Below are positions 16,983 to 25,760 of a DNA stretch of 57,367 nt, piece after piece. The stretch's first letter is position 1. Every line of letters starts with the position of its first letter. Position numbers and translations under genes: made by a program. The stretch covers positions 1 to 57,367 of the forward strand of contig JAJPJP010000103.1 of assembly GCA_021324175.1 (NCBI GenBank), read 5' to 3'. This DNA comes from Chitinophagia bacterium. GTDB taxonomy: Bacteria; Bacteroidota; Bacteroidia; Chitinophagales; Chitinophagaceae. Below the pieces are notes generated by a model. The model saw nothing but the letters and a program-made list of their open reading frames with translations, did no database searches and was not told the origin of the DNA.

Positions 16983-17026
16983 AAAATTCAAACGACCCCT
17001 TTGTCAATTGATTGTGTGAACCGTCT

Positions 17027-17506
17027 TTATGCTGCCGACAGGACGGGGTTTATAAGTGCCGGCTCAAATCCTTTTTGCAGCAGGTAGTCGCGTAATTTTG
17101 TTTTCCTGACCAATTCATTTTTTTCTGCGCTCAGGGAATCCGCTTTTTCTCCTGCGAGCTTTTCCAGCGTAGCGATATATTCATGCTCCTCGATGGCATC
17201 AAGCGCGCGTGCGATGCAATACTCGCTAACTTTCTTGAGCCTGAGTTCGTGCCGGATTTTTATTTTCCCCCACTGCTTCATACGAAACTTCCCCCTGGCA
17301 AATGCTGTCGCAAAGTCTTCCTCGTTCAGTGACCGCTCTTCAATCAGTTTGGATAGCAGTTCCTCGACTTCTTCCTTTTTTATCGCAAAGGAATACAGTT
17401 TTTCCCTTACTTCCTGGTGACAACGATGCTGATAGCGGCAATAATGCCTGACTTTTTGCAGCAATTCCTCGCGGGTAAAATTTTTTTTCCTGAACACTTT
17501 CTGCAT
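17027..17506 (-). CDS. recX: Regulatory protein RecX
   Basis: 159 residues from the ATG at 17506. The three-helix RecX repeats can be followed: YCRYQHRCHQEVREKLYSF, then LIEERSLNEEDFATAFARGKFRMKQWGK, then IRHELRLKKVSEYCIARAL. RecX binds RecA filaments and limits recombinase activity. recA is not adjacent, which is common in Bacteroidota. It is the first gene of the co-directional run recX-nitrilase-nagA. Confidence 0.9.
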   Translation of the reverse strand: MQKVFRKKNFTREELLQKVRHYCRYQHRCHQEVREKLYSFAIKKEEVEELLSKLIEERSLNEEDFATAFARGKFRMKQWGKIKIRHELRLKKVSEYCIARALDAIEEHEYIATLEKLAGEKADSLSAEKNELVRKTKLRDYLLQKGFEPALINPVLSAA

Positions 17507-17597
17507 CAAAATTAGGTCGATTAATCACAAGAAATTCACAATCGGCGAATAAGGCCGGATCCTGCAAATCTGTCGTTGGCCATTAACCAAAAATCAG

Positions 17598-17605
17598 TAG
17601 TTTCG
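17598..17605 (+). promoter_or_regulatory. Promoter of dnaN: TTG-N19-TAGTTTCG
   Basis: TAGTTTCG differs from TAnnTTTG by one base. A TTG at 17576-17578 lies 19 nt upstream, standard -33/-7 spacing for this phylum, and the dnaN ATG is 16 nt downstream. Confidence 0.5.
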
Positions 17606-17621
17606 CCAGAAAGACAAGTAC

Positions 17622-18737
17622 ATGAAGTTCATTGTTTCCTCTTCGGCTTTGCTCAAGCAACTGCAGCAGATCAGCGGCGTCATCAACACAAATACGGTGT
17701 TGCCGATCCTGGAGGACTTCCTGTTCGACATCGAAAAAACCAGACTAACCGTTGTAGCAACCGATTTGGAAACTGTCATGAAGGTAAGTGTGGAGGCCGA
17801 ATCAAAAGAAACGGGTAAAGTATGTATCCCGGCCAAGATCCTGATCGATTCTCTAAAAAATATTCCGGAACAACCGCTCGCCTTCAATATCGACAAACAC
17901 TTTGGCATTGAAATCACCAGCGATAATGGGAAGTATAAGGTGATGGGCGAGAACCCTGACAATTTTCCGAAAGAACCGGTGGCCGATGATACGTCATCGT
18001 TCAAAACCGCTTCCGGTGTGCTTGTCACAGCCATCAACAAGACACTCTTTGCCGTGAGCAATGACGACTTGCGTCCGGCGATGACGGGTGTTTTTTTTGA
18101 GATGGATAATAAGGGCCTCCAGTTTGTTGCTACCGACGCCCATCGCCTTGTACGCTACCGGAGAAATGACGTCAGCTGCCCGAAAACCGACTCGCTGATC
18201 GTTCCAAAAAAACCGCTAACCCTGTTGAAAACCGCGCTGCCTAACAACGAAGACGAAATTACAATCAGCTACAATAACAACCACCTGTTTGTATCCCACG
18301 GAACGACCCAGATGAGCTGCCGTCTCATCGACGCCCGCTTCCCGGATTACAAGGTGGTCATTCCCGTCGACAACCCGTACAAGCTTATTGTCAACAAAAG
18401 CGATTTCCAGGGCGCACTGCGCCGCGTCAGCATATTCAGCAACAAGAGCACTAACCAGGTGGTTCTGAATATCCAGGGCTCCGAACTCCAGCTCACTGCC
18501 CAGGACGTTGACTTTTCTTTCGAGGGAACCGAGCGCATGAAATGCCAGTATGATGGCGAAGACATTTCGATTGCATTCAATGCCAAATTTCTCATCGAGG
18601 TTTTGGGCGCCTCGGATTCCCCCGAGGTTCGCATGGAACTATCCACGCCAACCAAGGCAGGCATTCTCAAACCCACTGAACAGGAGCCGGATGAAGATCT
18701 CTTGATGCTTGTCATGCCGCTGATGCTGAACACCTGA
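17622..18737 (+). CDS. dnaN: DNA polymerase III sliding clamp (beta subunit)
   Basis: 371 residues, the standard length for the beta clamp, with three topologically similar domains. Recognisable blocks are MKFIVSSSALLKQLQQISGV at the start, FVATDAHRLV in the middle and the C-terminal end LLMLVMPLMLN, which resembles the usual YVIMPMRL. It forms the ring that tethers polymerase to DNA. dnaA does not flank it, unlike in many other phyla. Downstream is a DUF2007 gene, 8 nt away and likely co-transcribed. Confidence 0.95.
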   Translation: MKFIVSSSALLKQLQQISGVINTNTVLPILEDFLFDIEKTRLTVVATDLETVMKVSVEAESKETGKVCIPAKILIDSLKNIPEQPLAFNIDKHFGIEITSDNGKYKVMGENPDNFPKEPVADDTSSFKTASGVLVTAINKTLFAVSNDDLRPAMTGVFFEMDNKGLQFVATDAHRLVRYRRNDVSCPKTDSLIVPKKPLTLLKTALPNNEDEITISYNNNHLFVSHGTTQMSCRLIDARFPDYKVVIPVDNPYKLIVNKSDFQGALRRVSIFSNKSTNQVVLNIQGSELQLTAQDVDFSFEGTERMKCQYDGEDISIAFNAKFLIEVLGASDSPEVRMELSTPTKAGILKPTEQEPDEDLLMLVMPLMLNT

Positions 18738-18745
18738 TCTGTAAC

Positions 18746-18985
18746 ATGAATTTTGTAGAACTCTGCTCATTTGATAACTATGTCCGAGCCAATATCGTGC
18801 TGGGCATGCTCCGGGAGGAGGGGATCGACTGCCATCTGAAGGATGAACTTACCATTACCATCGATCCGTTCCTTAGCCCAATGCTCGGCGGTATCAAGAT
18901 CATGGTAAATGAATGGCACCTCAAAAGGGCGCAGGAGTTGATCAGCGAAAGGGATGATCGGGCAGGGGGCGCCCATTCCGACTAG
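18746..18985 (+). CDS. DUF2007 family small protein
   Basis: 79 residues. The pattern FVELCSFDNYVRANIVLGMLREEGI, then a GIKIMV block and LKRAQELI, is that of the DUF2007 family (putative signal-transducing protein), a small ferredoxin-like domain. No catalytic residues are apparent. It follows dnaN by 8 nt and would be made from the same mRNA. Its function is unknown. Confidence 0.82.
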   Translation: MNFVELCSFDNYVRANIVLGMLREEGIDCHLKDELTITIDPFLSPMLGGIKIMVNEWHLKRAQELISERDDRAGGAHSD

Positions 18986-19062
18986 TCTTGGCCTCCATTT
19001 ACATAACATCATTTCTGATTTTCACCGATAAGGTCTAAATTTCAAGAGAAACCACGTGGGTG

Positions 19063-19917
19063 ATGGAAAAGTTGGTCTATTTTTTTGAACATGCGGAGTC
19101 CTGGCAGCGAACATTGATCCTGGTAATCGGGCTTCTGGTGTTCTGGGTCCTTGAAGGCATTATTCCTCTTGTCAGCTTTAACTATAAAAAACTCAGGCAC
19201 GCCGGTCTCAACCTTTTTTTTACGCTAACCACCATCCTGATTAATTTTGGTTTTGCCTACCTGACAATCATGGGCAGCGACTACACCAGTTCCCGCCATT
19301 TGGGGCTGCTGTATATCGTTCGCATGCCGGTCTGGCTTTTTGCAATCTCTGGCTTGTTGATTCTTGATTTTGTCGGCGCATGGCTCATCCACTGGATTGA
19401 GCACCGTGTCAAATGGATGTGGAAATTTCATATTGTCCACCATACCGATACCTGGGTGGATACGACAACCGCAAACCGTCATCATCCGGGAGAAAGCATT
19501 TTCCGCGCTCTGTTTACGCTCCTTGGCGTGCTGATCAGCGGGACCCCGGTCTGGCTTGTATTTCTTTACCAGTCCTGCTCGGTTTTTTTTGCGCAGTTTA
19601 ATCACGCGAACATTTCGCTCCCAAAATGGATGGACGACCTGATGAGCTCGATTATCGTTTCGCCGGACATGCACAAAGTACATCATCATTATGTGCAGCC
19701 CTTGACTGACACAAACTATGGGAACATTTTTTCCTGCTGGGACAGAATCTTTGGCACCTTCGTCCGGGCCCCCGATGCCTCGAAGATCCGGTACGGCATT
19801 GATGTCTGTACAGCGGAAAACGAACATAACAGCATGGCCAAGCTTTTGCAGATTCCGTTTGCCCCCTATCGCCCTCCACTTGGCGCCAAATTCAACGAGG
19901 TGCCCCGAGAAAGTTAA
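19063..19917 (+). CDS. Sterol desaturase / fatty acid hydroxylase family membrane protein
   Basis: 284 residues from the ATG at 19063; the track starts one codon earlier at a GTG. Four or so hydrophobic helices carry the diiron histidine clusters of the family: HWIEHRVKWMWKFHIVHH, NRHHPGE and HKVHHHYVQP. Members hydroxylate or desaturate lipids or sterols using O2 and a diiron centre. In Bacteroidota the substrate is probably a lipid, such as a carotenoid, ornithine lipid or fatty acid, but it cannot be specified. The stop codon directly abuts the convergent transglutaminase gene. Confidence 0.9.
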   Translation: MEKLVYFFEHAESWQRTLILVIGLLVFWVLEGIIPLVSFNYKKLRHAGLNLFFTLTTILINFGFAYLTIMGSDYTSSRHLGLLYIVRMPVWLFAISGLLILDFVGAWLIHWIEHRVKWMWKFHIVHHTDTWVDTTTANRHHPGESIFRALFTLLGVLISGTPVWLVFLYQSCSVFFAQFNHANISLPKWMDDLMSSIIVSPDMHKVHHHYVQPLTDTNYGNIFSCWDRIFGTFVRAPDASKIRYGIDVCTAENEHNSMAKLLQIPFAPYRPPLGAKFNEVPRES

Positions 19918-20883
19918 TCATTGCTGCTGCTGTTGCTGCTGCATCATTTCCATATAGCGCCTATAAGAATTTTCGTGCCCGCCGTTTCGGATGGGCTGCG
20001 GCGTTAATATCGTTGCGGTTTCTTCGACGCGTGTACCATCTTCATATGAAACCGATACGCCAACTTCGAGCTGGTGGTTTGATGTTCCCTTGTAGGTTCC
20101 CTTGACCGGCGAACAGTCGCTGAAGTTCCTTCCAACTGCCAGCCGGACATGGCGGTCCTTGGCGATACAATTGTTGGTCGGATCAAGGCCAATCCATCCA
20201 TAAGCAGGAATATGCGCCTCGACCCAGGCGTGAGTTGCCCCCTCACCGCGCATGCCATTCTTATTTGGGCAAATGTAGCCGCTGACATAACGGGCAGGGA
20301 TACCAACAAGACGCAACATGACGAGGAGAATGTGGGCAAAATCCTGGCAGACACCCGCTTTTAGTTTCCACACTTCGTCGATGGTGGTTTCCACGCTCGT
20401 AATGCCTTTGATGTATTTAAAATGGACATAGACGTAGTCTGAGAATCGCATCGCGCATGCCAGCGGCGTTTCCGAGCGGCATTCGCCTGGATTGACGATT
20501 TCCTGGAGTTCGCCAAGCGATTCAAATTGCTCGGCATTTAAAAAATCGATAAATGCGGCCTGGTGTGCGATCTGCTGCAGGTAGTTCCACTGCCCTGTTG
20601 TATCAGGGTCCTCCCCCGGGAGAGGCCTTTCTTTCGTAATGACTTCAACTCTCGAATCGATCACAAGTTTAAGGTGGGGTTCGGCGTGCATGAAGGAGCC
20701 GACTTCATTGCCATAATAATCCTTGTAAATCTCGACAAGGGGCTCTCCCGTAATGGCTAATTCCTGCCTGAGCACATCCTGGTATTGATCCCTGATCGGG
20801 TAGAGGACAACCTGGTTGGCGCTGTCGCGCACTGGGGCCTCGTAAGTGTATTTCGTAACGTGGTGGATCTTGAATCGGGGCAT
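19918..20883 (-). CDS. Transglutaminase-like cysteine protease-fold protein
   Basis: 321 residues: a bacterial transglutaminase N-terminal beta domain (residues about 3-90), then the transglutaminase core with the triad C179 (KAGVCQDFAH), H218 (GATHAWVEAH) and D234 (IGLDPTNN). There is no signal peptide. The protein ends in seven glutamines from a CAG/CAA run directly at its stop codon, which is unusual. In many bacteria this family is encoded with alpha-E and circularly permuted ATP-grasp proteins, as here, suggesting amide-bond making and breaking on a shared peptide. The pathway product is not known to me. Confidence 0.9.
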   Translation of the reverse strand: MPRFKIHHVTKYTYEAPVRDSANQVVLYPIRDQYQDVLRQELAITGEPLVEIYKDYYGNEVGSFMHAEPHLKLVIDSRVEVITKERPLPGEDPDTTGQWNYLQQIAHQAAFIDFLNAEQFESLGELQEIVNPGECRSETPLACAMRFSDYVYVHFKYIKGITSVETTIDEVWKLKAGVCQDFAHILLVMLRLVGIPARYVSGYICPNKNGMRGEGATHAWVEAHIPAYGWIGLDPTNNCIAKDRHVRLAVGRNFSDCSPVKGTYKGTSNHQLEVGVSVSYEDGTRVEETATILTPQPIRNGGHENSYRRYMEMMQQQQQQQ

Positions 20884-20936
20884 TAAGCTTGTCTGCTGGA
20901 TTAAACCATTCGGTTGCCAAAAATAGTCATTTGTCG

Positions 20937-21869
20937 CTATGTATATGCGAAGTAATATTGATCAAGCGTCTTCGCTACGCCGAACAATTCTTCGCGCAGG
21001 CCGCTGAGGTAGGTGTGAAGTCCTTCCTTCATGATGCTTTCGGTTGTCGAGTATTTCACTCGGCTCCTGATCTTCCCGATGAGAAATTCGAGTTTCTGAA
21101 ACCCCTCGGCATTGCGCTGGTTCCTTAGTCTCTCGAAATAGATGTAAAGGCGTTGCACGGAATAGTTGACAGACCGCGGAAAATTCTCGTCAAGCACGAT
21201 TTGCTCAACGACATTTTTCGCATCAAAGCCGCTGCGATACGTTTTAAGATAAATCTCGTATCCTGAAATCGACATCAACAAATACTTCCAATAACTCGTA
21301 TCCGTTTTGGACAGGTCATAGTTTTTATCGCTGAATTTGATATCCAGAATGTCGGCCGACTGCACTGCACGCTCGATAAACTTACCGATGTTCAGAAACG
21401 CATATCCATCGCCGCGGGCCATGGTGATATCCGCCGTGCCGTAGTACAACAAGCCCTGCTTGATCAAATTGTCCAGGATCGTTACCGGGTCCTCCTTATG
21501 AAGCCAGTTGACGAGGCGTTCGTCCCGCACGGTGTGGTAGAATTCATTAAGACATTGCCAGAGTTCCTTTGTGATATTGTCCTGAACGCTCCGCGCATTT
21601 TCCCTGGCCTTGGTCAGGATATTTAAAACCGAATTGGGGTTTTCCTTATCAGTGACCATATACTCCAGCACCGCCCGCGAGTGATGGGCGATCGCGTCGG
21701 CCTGCTTTTCCTCCAGGTAGGTAAAAATCTGCAGCACGGGCTTCCACGAGAATTCATGGATGTCATCCTGCGAGGAAGCATAGTTGATCTTCAACATGCG
21801 AAGGATTCCGTCGCTTCTTTCCATATAGCGGCTCATCCAATATAGGCTATCGGCAACGCGACTCAGCAT
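20937..21869 (-). CDS. Alpha-E domain protein
   Basis: 310 residues, all alpha-helical, opening with MLSRVADSLYWMSRYMERSD, the signature start of the alpha-E family (DUF403). Further landmarks are GYAFLNIGKFIERA and NYSVQRLYIYFERL. No catalytic motif is known. It is consistently encoded next to circularly permuted ATP-grasp and transglutaminase genes. It lies 27 nt after the ATP-grasp gene and 53 nt before the transglutaminase gene on the same strand. Confidence 0.92.
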   Translation of the reverse strand: MLSRVADSLYWMSRYMERSDGILRMLKINYASSQDDIHEFSWKPVLQIFTYLEEKQADAIAHHSRAVLEYMVTDKENPNSVLNILTKARENARSVQDNITKELWQCLNEFYHTVRDERLVNWLHKEDPVTILDNLIKQGLLYYGTADITMARGDGYAFLNIGKFIERAVQSADILDIKFSDKNYDLSKTDTSYWKYLLMSISGYEIYLKTYRSGFDAKNVVEQIVLDENFPRSVNYSVQRLYIYFERLRNQRNAEGFQKLEFLIGKIRSRVKYSTTESIMKEGLHTYLSGLREELFGVAKTLDQYYFAYT

Positions 21870-21896
21870 CCTTTTCGAATATTCATGACCGTTTAA

Positions 21897-23357
21897 TTAT
21901 TTATTGAGCTGGTCCGCCAGCACCCAAGTATCCTTGCTTCCGCCGCCCTGCGACGAATTGACCACCAGCGAACCTTCGCGCAGTGCGACGCGCGTCAATC
22001 CGCCCGGTACGATCTGGATGCCATCCGGTCCGCAGAGCGCGTAAGGGCGGAGATCAACACGCCGCGGCTGCAACTTACCGTGCATATAACAGGGTGACGA
22101 GGAAAGCGAAATGATTGGCTGTGCAATGTATTCTCTCGGGTTCTTCAGAATTTCGACCCTGTACCTCAGGATCTCATCTTCGCTGGCGACATGGCCCATC
22201 AACATACCGTAGCCACCGCTTTCATTAGTCTTCTTAATGACCATGCTGTCCATACTTCCGAACACATAATCTCTTTCTTCTACATTGTCCAGGTGATATG
22301 TCGGCACATTTTTCAGGATCGGCTCTTCATTGAGATAATATCGTATCATGGCGGGCACATAGGTGTATATCGCTTTATCGTCGGCGACGCCGTTGCCGAT
22401 TGCATTGACAATTGCGACGTTTCCCTTGCGGTACGCGCTCATGATTCCGGCGACGCCAAGCATGCTTGCAGGATTGAACACCACAGGATCGAGAAAGTTA
22501 TCATCGACTCGCCTGTAAATGACGTCGACCTGCTGGAGGCCGGATGTCGTCTTCATGTATACGCGGTGATTGGATACCACCAGGTCCCGACCTTCGACAA
22601 GTTCCACGCCCATAAGCCTGGCCAGTGTGCTGTGCTCGAAGTATGCCGAATTATAGATGCCAGGTGTGAGTAGCACAATGTTCGGGTGTGCGATCTGCCT
22701 TGGAGAAAGCGCTACCAGGTTGCGGTGCAAGATATTCGGGTATTCGGTAACGCTGCGCACATTGTTCCGGGGCAGCAGATCGGGAAATATCCGCTTGGTG
22801 ATTTCGCGGTTCTCCAGCATATAGCTTACGCCGCTTGGCGTGCGCAGGTTGTCTTCGAGGATATAAAAGGTGCCGTCACTGTTACGGATGAGATCGATCC
22901 CCGCGATGTGAACGTAGATATCGTGAGGAACAGGGAAATTGTGCATTTCGCGCAAATAATGGGGGCAGCTGTAAATCATTTCCACCGGAACGACGCCGTC
23001 TTTCAAAATAAACTGGTCGTTGTAAACATCCTTCAGGAAATGATTGAGCGCCTTGAGCCTTTGCCTGATCCCTTCTTCGATATATTTCCATTCGGCGGCC
23101 GTAATAATGCGGGGGATGATGTCAAAAGGAAAAATTTTTTCGATCCCTTCGCCACTGCTATAGACCGTGAAAGTAATCCCCTGGCTCATGAACAGCCGGC
23201 GGGCCAGTTCTTCTTTCCGGTTTAATTCTTCCACGTCGAGGTCTTGCATGAACTGGACAACGCCGCGGTATTGCTCGCGCACTGTCGTGTCCTTGTACAT
23301 CTCATCCCATGTGCCGGAATCAACAAAGTACGTGTTCAGTAGTTCCGTGGTTTGCAT
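21897..23357 (-). CDS. Circularly permuted type 2 ATP-grasp protein
   Basis: 486 residues from the ATG at 23357; the track start at 23450 would add a hydrophobic stretch that does not belong to the family and runs into the MFS gene. Landmarks are GITFTVYSSGEGIEKIFPFD, EDNLRTPSGVSYML, IDVIYRRVDDNFLDP and VIKKTNESGGYGM. The ATP-grasp superfamily couples ATP hydrolysis to carboxylate-amine ligation, so it is predicted to make a peptide or amide bond. It is the first gene of a three-gene operon with the alpha-E and transglutaminase proteins. Confidence 0.93.
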   Translation of the reverse strand: MQTTELLNTYFVDSGTWDEMYKDTTVREQYRGVVQFMQDLDVEELNRKEELARRLFMSQGITFTVYSSGEGIEKIFPFDIIPRIITAAEWKYIEEGIRQRLKALNHFLKDVYNDQFILKDGVVPVEMIYSCPHYLREMHNFPVPHDIYVHIAGIDLIRNSDGTFYILEDNLRTPSGVSYMLENREITKRIFPDLLPRNNVRSVTEYPNILHRNLVALSPRQIAHPNIVLLTPGIYNSAYFEHSTLARLMGVELVEGRDLVVSNHRVYMKTTSGLQQVDVIYRRVDDNFLDPVVFNPASMLGVAGIMSAYRKGNVAIVNAIGNGVADDKAIYTYVPAMIRYYLNEEPILKNVPTYHLDNVEERDYVFGSMDSMVIKKTNESGGYGMLMGHVASEDEILRYRVEILKNPREYIAQPIISLSSSPCYMHGKLQPRRVDLRPYALCGPDGIQIVPGGLTRVALREGSLVVNSSQGGGSKDTWVLADQLNK

Positions 23358-23442
23358 TAAAATGGTTTTGGGAATAAATCCGGCAGGCCTCGTTAGTAGG
23401 ATAAATATAGAGAAATAATTGGCAATTCCCGCGAGGAGATCG

Positions 23443-24762
23443 TCATTCAATGCCGAGCTCTTTCTGGATTGATTCGAGCGTTTTTCCCTTTGTTTCGGGG
23501 AGAAACTTCAAAACAAAAAGCAATTGGAGCAACATCATGGCGCTGTAAAAAATAAATGAGTAAAAACCGCCGTGCGCGGTTCCTTCGACAATTACGGGGA
23601 AGGTCCATGAAATAATCGCCGCCATGATCCAGTGCGTGAAGCTTCCCAGTGATCCGCCCTGCGAACGCACCGAATTCGGAAAGATTTCGGAAATAAATAC
23701 CCAAATGACCGCCCCCTGAGAAAATGCGAAAAACGCAATAAATCCAATCAGGTAAAAAAGGACGAAGCTGTTGCCCGACATGCCGCCTCGAAATGCGTTG
23801 GCTGTAAGCGCCAGAAAGCAGATCATGCCTGCTGAGCCAATGATGAGAAGCGTTTTCCGTCCGAACCGGTCGATAAAGGCCATCGCGAGTATAGTAAACA
23901 GCAGGTTGGCTGCCCCAATATAAATTGGTTGCAGATAGGCATGCGCCTGGTCAAAACCGGCGAGTTCAAAAATCCGCTTGGCATAATACAAAATGGCGTT
24001 GATGCCCGAGAGCTGGTTGAACATGGCCAGAAGCACCGCGTAAAGAATCGGCTTGCGGTATTTGCCGTTGAATAGACTTTCGCGGGTGCCGTGTTTGGAG
24101 AGTTCGTGTTCTTCGCGGATGAGCCTGACAGCATCAGTTTCTCCCGTTTTCGCAAAAATCTTTTCTGCTTCCCCATCACGATTGTTAAGAACAAGCCAGC
24201 GGGGGCTCTCGGGGATCGTGCGCAATAACAAAGCGAATAGCCCTGCGGGAATAACCATCACACCAAGCATCCATCGCCATGAATCGGCGCCCGTCCCGGC
24301 AAACAAAAAATTGGTGATATACGAAATAAAAATCCCGGCGACGATATTAAGTTGGAAAGACCCAGCCAGTCTCCCGCGCTGATGGGCAGGCGCGATTTCG
24401 GAAATATACATTGGGCCAACGACAGACGAAGCACCGACAGCGATGCCCCCGATAAACCGGAAGCTAACAAACATGATCCAGAGCGTGGAAAGCGAACAGC
24501 CAACAGCAGAAATAAGATAGAGGATCGATATCGCCTTAAGGGTGGTCCTGCGTCCATAACGTTGCGCTGGGACGCCCGCGATGATCGAGCCTATCACCGT
24601 GCCGATCAGGCTCGATGCTACCGTGAACCCGTGCCAGGCGGAGTTGAGCTGCCAAAGTTTTTGAATGGTTTCTTCCGCTCCCGAGATGACCGCGGTTTCG
24701 AACCCGAACAGAAATCCGCCAAGAGCGGCGATAAGTGCTACGCGAACAGGAAAGGAGAGCAT
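23443..24762 (-). CDS. MFS sugar porter (sugar/H+ symporter-like)
   Basis: 439 residues with twelve hydrophobic segments. Sugar-porter signatures are present: RYGRRTT after helix 2, PESPRWLV before the central loop, QLSGINAILYYAKRIFE in helix 7, DRFGRKTL after helix 8 and the C-terminal PETKGKTLE. It would import a hexose or disaccharide by proton symport. It is divergent from a ROK kinase gene and a GH32 hydrolase gene, separated by 77 bp, which suggests fructose or sucrose as substrate. Confidence 0.92.
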   Translation of the reverse strand: MLSFPVRVALIAALGGFLFGFETAVISGAEETIQKLWQLNSAWHGFTVASSLIGTVIGSIIAGVPAQRYGRRTTLKAISILYLISAVGCSLSTLWIMFVSFRFIGGIAVGASSVVGPMYISEIAPAHQRGRLAGSFQLNIVAGIFISYITNFLFAGTGADSWRWMLGVMVIPAGLFALLLRTIPESPRWLVLNNRDGEAEKIFAKTGETDAVRLIREEHELSKHGTRESLFNGKYRKPILYAVLLAMFNQLSGINAILYYAKRIFELAGFDQAHAYLQPIYIGAANLLFTILAMAFIDRFGRKTLLIIGSAGMICFLALTANAFRGGMSGNSFVLFYLIGFIAFFAFSQGAVIWVFISEIFPNSVRSQGGSLGSFTHWIMAAIISWTFPVIVEGTAHGGFYSFIFYSAMMLLQLLFVLKFLPETKGKTLESIQKELGIE

Positions 24763-24777
24763 GGCATTGGGTTTATC

Positions 24778-24798
24778 AACTAAATTTATCGGTTAGTT
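24778..24798. promoter_or_regulatory. Inverted repeat in the divergent MFS/ROK promoter region, candidate operator
   Basis: AACTAA (24778-24783) and TTAGTT (24793-24798) form an inverted repeat across a 9-nt centre. The left arm overlaps TAAATTTA (24781-24788), a self-complementary -7-like box that could serve either strand. The position between the importer and the kinase suits a repressor site, though no regulator gene is adjacent. Confidence 0.35.
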
Positions 24799-24839
24799 TC
24801 TAATTTAAAAATTTTAAATTCATGACTTAATGCGACGAA

Positions 24840-25751
24840 ATGAACCAGCCATTGTGGGGAATTGACCTGGGCGGAACAAAAATCGAAGGCGTGATCCTCC
24901 GCTCAATCGAAGACCCAACACCACTGATCCGAACGAGGATCGATACCGAAGCACTTAATGGCTACCATCATATTGTCAGGCAGATCAAAAAACTCGTGGA
25001 TGATATGCAAGCACAATCGGGCCTCAAGCCAGACACCATCGGTTTTGGAACACCCGGTGTGCTCGATCCCATTCTGCAGACGATGAAGAACTGCAATTCG
25101 ACGGCGCTCAATGGGCAACCGCTCAAAAAAGACATCGAGGCTGCTTTAAAAATCCCCGTTTTGCTTGCTAATGACGCCAATTGTTTTGCACTGGCAGAAA
25201 CCCATTGGGGCGTCGTCAAAGAAAAAGCCCCTGGGGCCAGGCTCGTTTTTGGTATTATCATGGGTACAGGCGTAGGAGGAGGTATCGTTGTGGATGGAAA
25301 GATATGGCCAGGCTGTCATGGAATCGCGGGCGAGTGGGGACATAACTTTCTTGATGAATCTGGCGGCCCCTGTTATTGCGGCAAGACAGGCTGCGTCGAA
25401 ACAATTATTTCCGGACCTGCGCTTGAACGATATTATTCGATTCTTGCGGGAAAAAGACTACGGCTCAGGGAAATCGTGAAACACTACCGGGAAGGCATAG
25501 ACGAGAATGCAACCAAGGCAATGGAGCGGCTCTTTCACTTTTTTGGTAAAGGCGTGTCGGTGATTACGAACCTCCTGGATCCCGATGTGATTGTCGTTGG
25601 TGGTGGCGTGGGTAATATAGACGGCATATACACGACAGGGAAAGAATTCCTTGGACGGTATATTTTTAATAACCGCGTAGATGTTCCGATCCTGAAACCC
25701 AGCCTGGGTGATAGTGCGGGCGTCTTCGGTGCAGCTGCACTCGTCGCGTAA
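24840..25751 (+). CDS. ROK family sugar kinase (fructokinase-like)
   Basis: 303 residues. The phosphate-binding DLGGTK is at residues 9-14 and the catalytic base is about D112 in LLANDANCFA. The ROK zinc site is complete: H168 (GEWGH) with C178, C180 and C185 in CYCGKTGCVE. There is no helix-turn-helix, so it is an enzyme, not a NagC-type repressor. The next gene, a GH32 enzyme 9 nt downstream, makes fructose the likely substrate. Confidence 0.9.
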   Translation: MNQPLWGIDLGGTKIEGVILRSIEDPTPLIRTRIDTEALNGYHHIVRQIKKLVDDMQAQSGLKPDTIGFGTPGVLDPILQTMKNCNSTALNGQPLKKDIEAALKIPVLLANDANCFALAETHWGVVKEKAPGARLVFGIIMGTGVGGGIVVDGKIWPGCHGIAGEWGHNFLDESGGPCYCGKTGCVETIISGPALERYYSILAGKRLRLREIVKHYREGIDENATKAMERLFHFFGKGVSVITNLLDPDVIVVGGGVGNIDGIYTTGKEFLGRYIFNNRVDVPILKPSLGDSAGVFGAAALVA

Positions 25752-25760
25752 TCAACTACC

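Noticed and set aside
19052-19059. CCACGTGG as a possible third parS site
   Set aside because: Only the central 8 bp match; the flanking bases (AAA, GTG) do not continue the palindrome.
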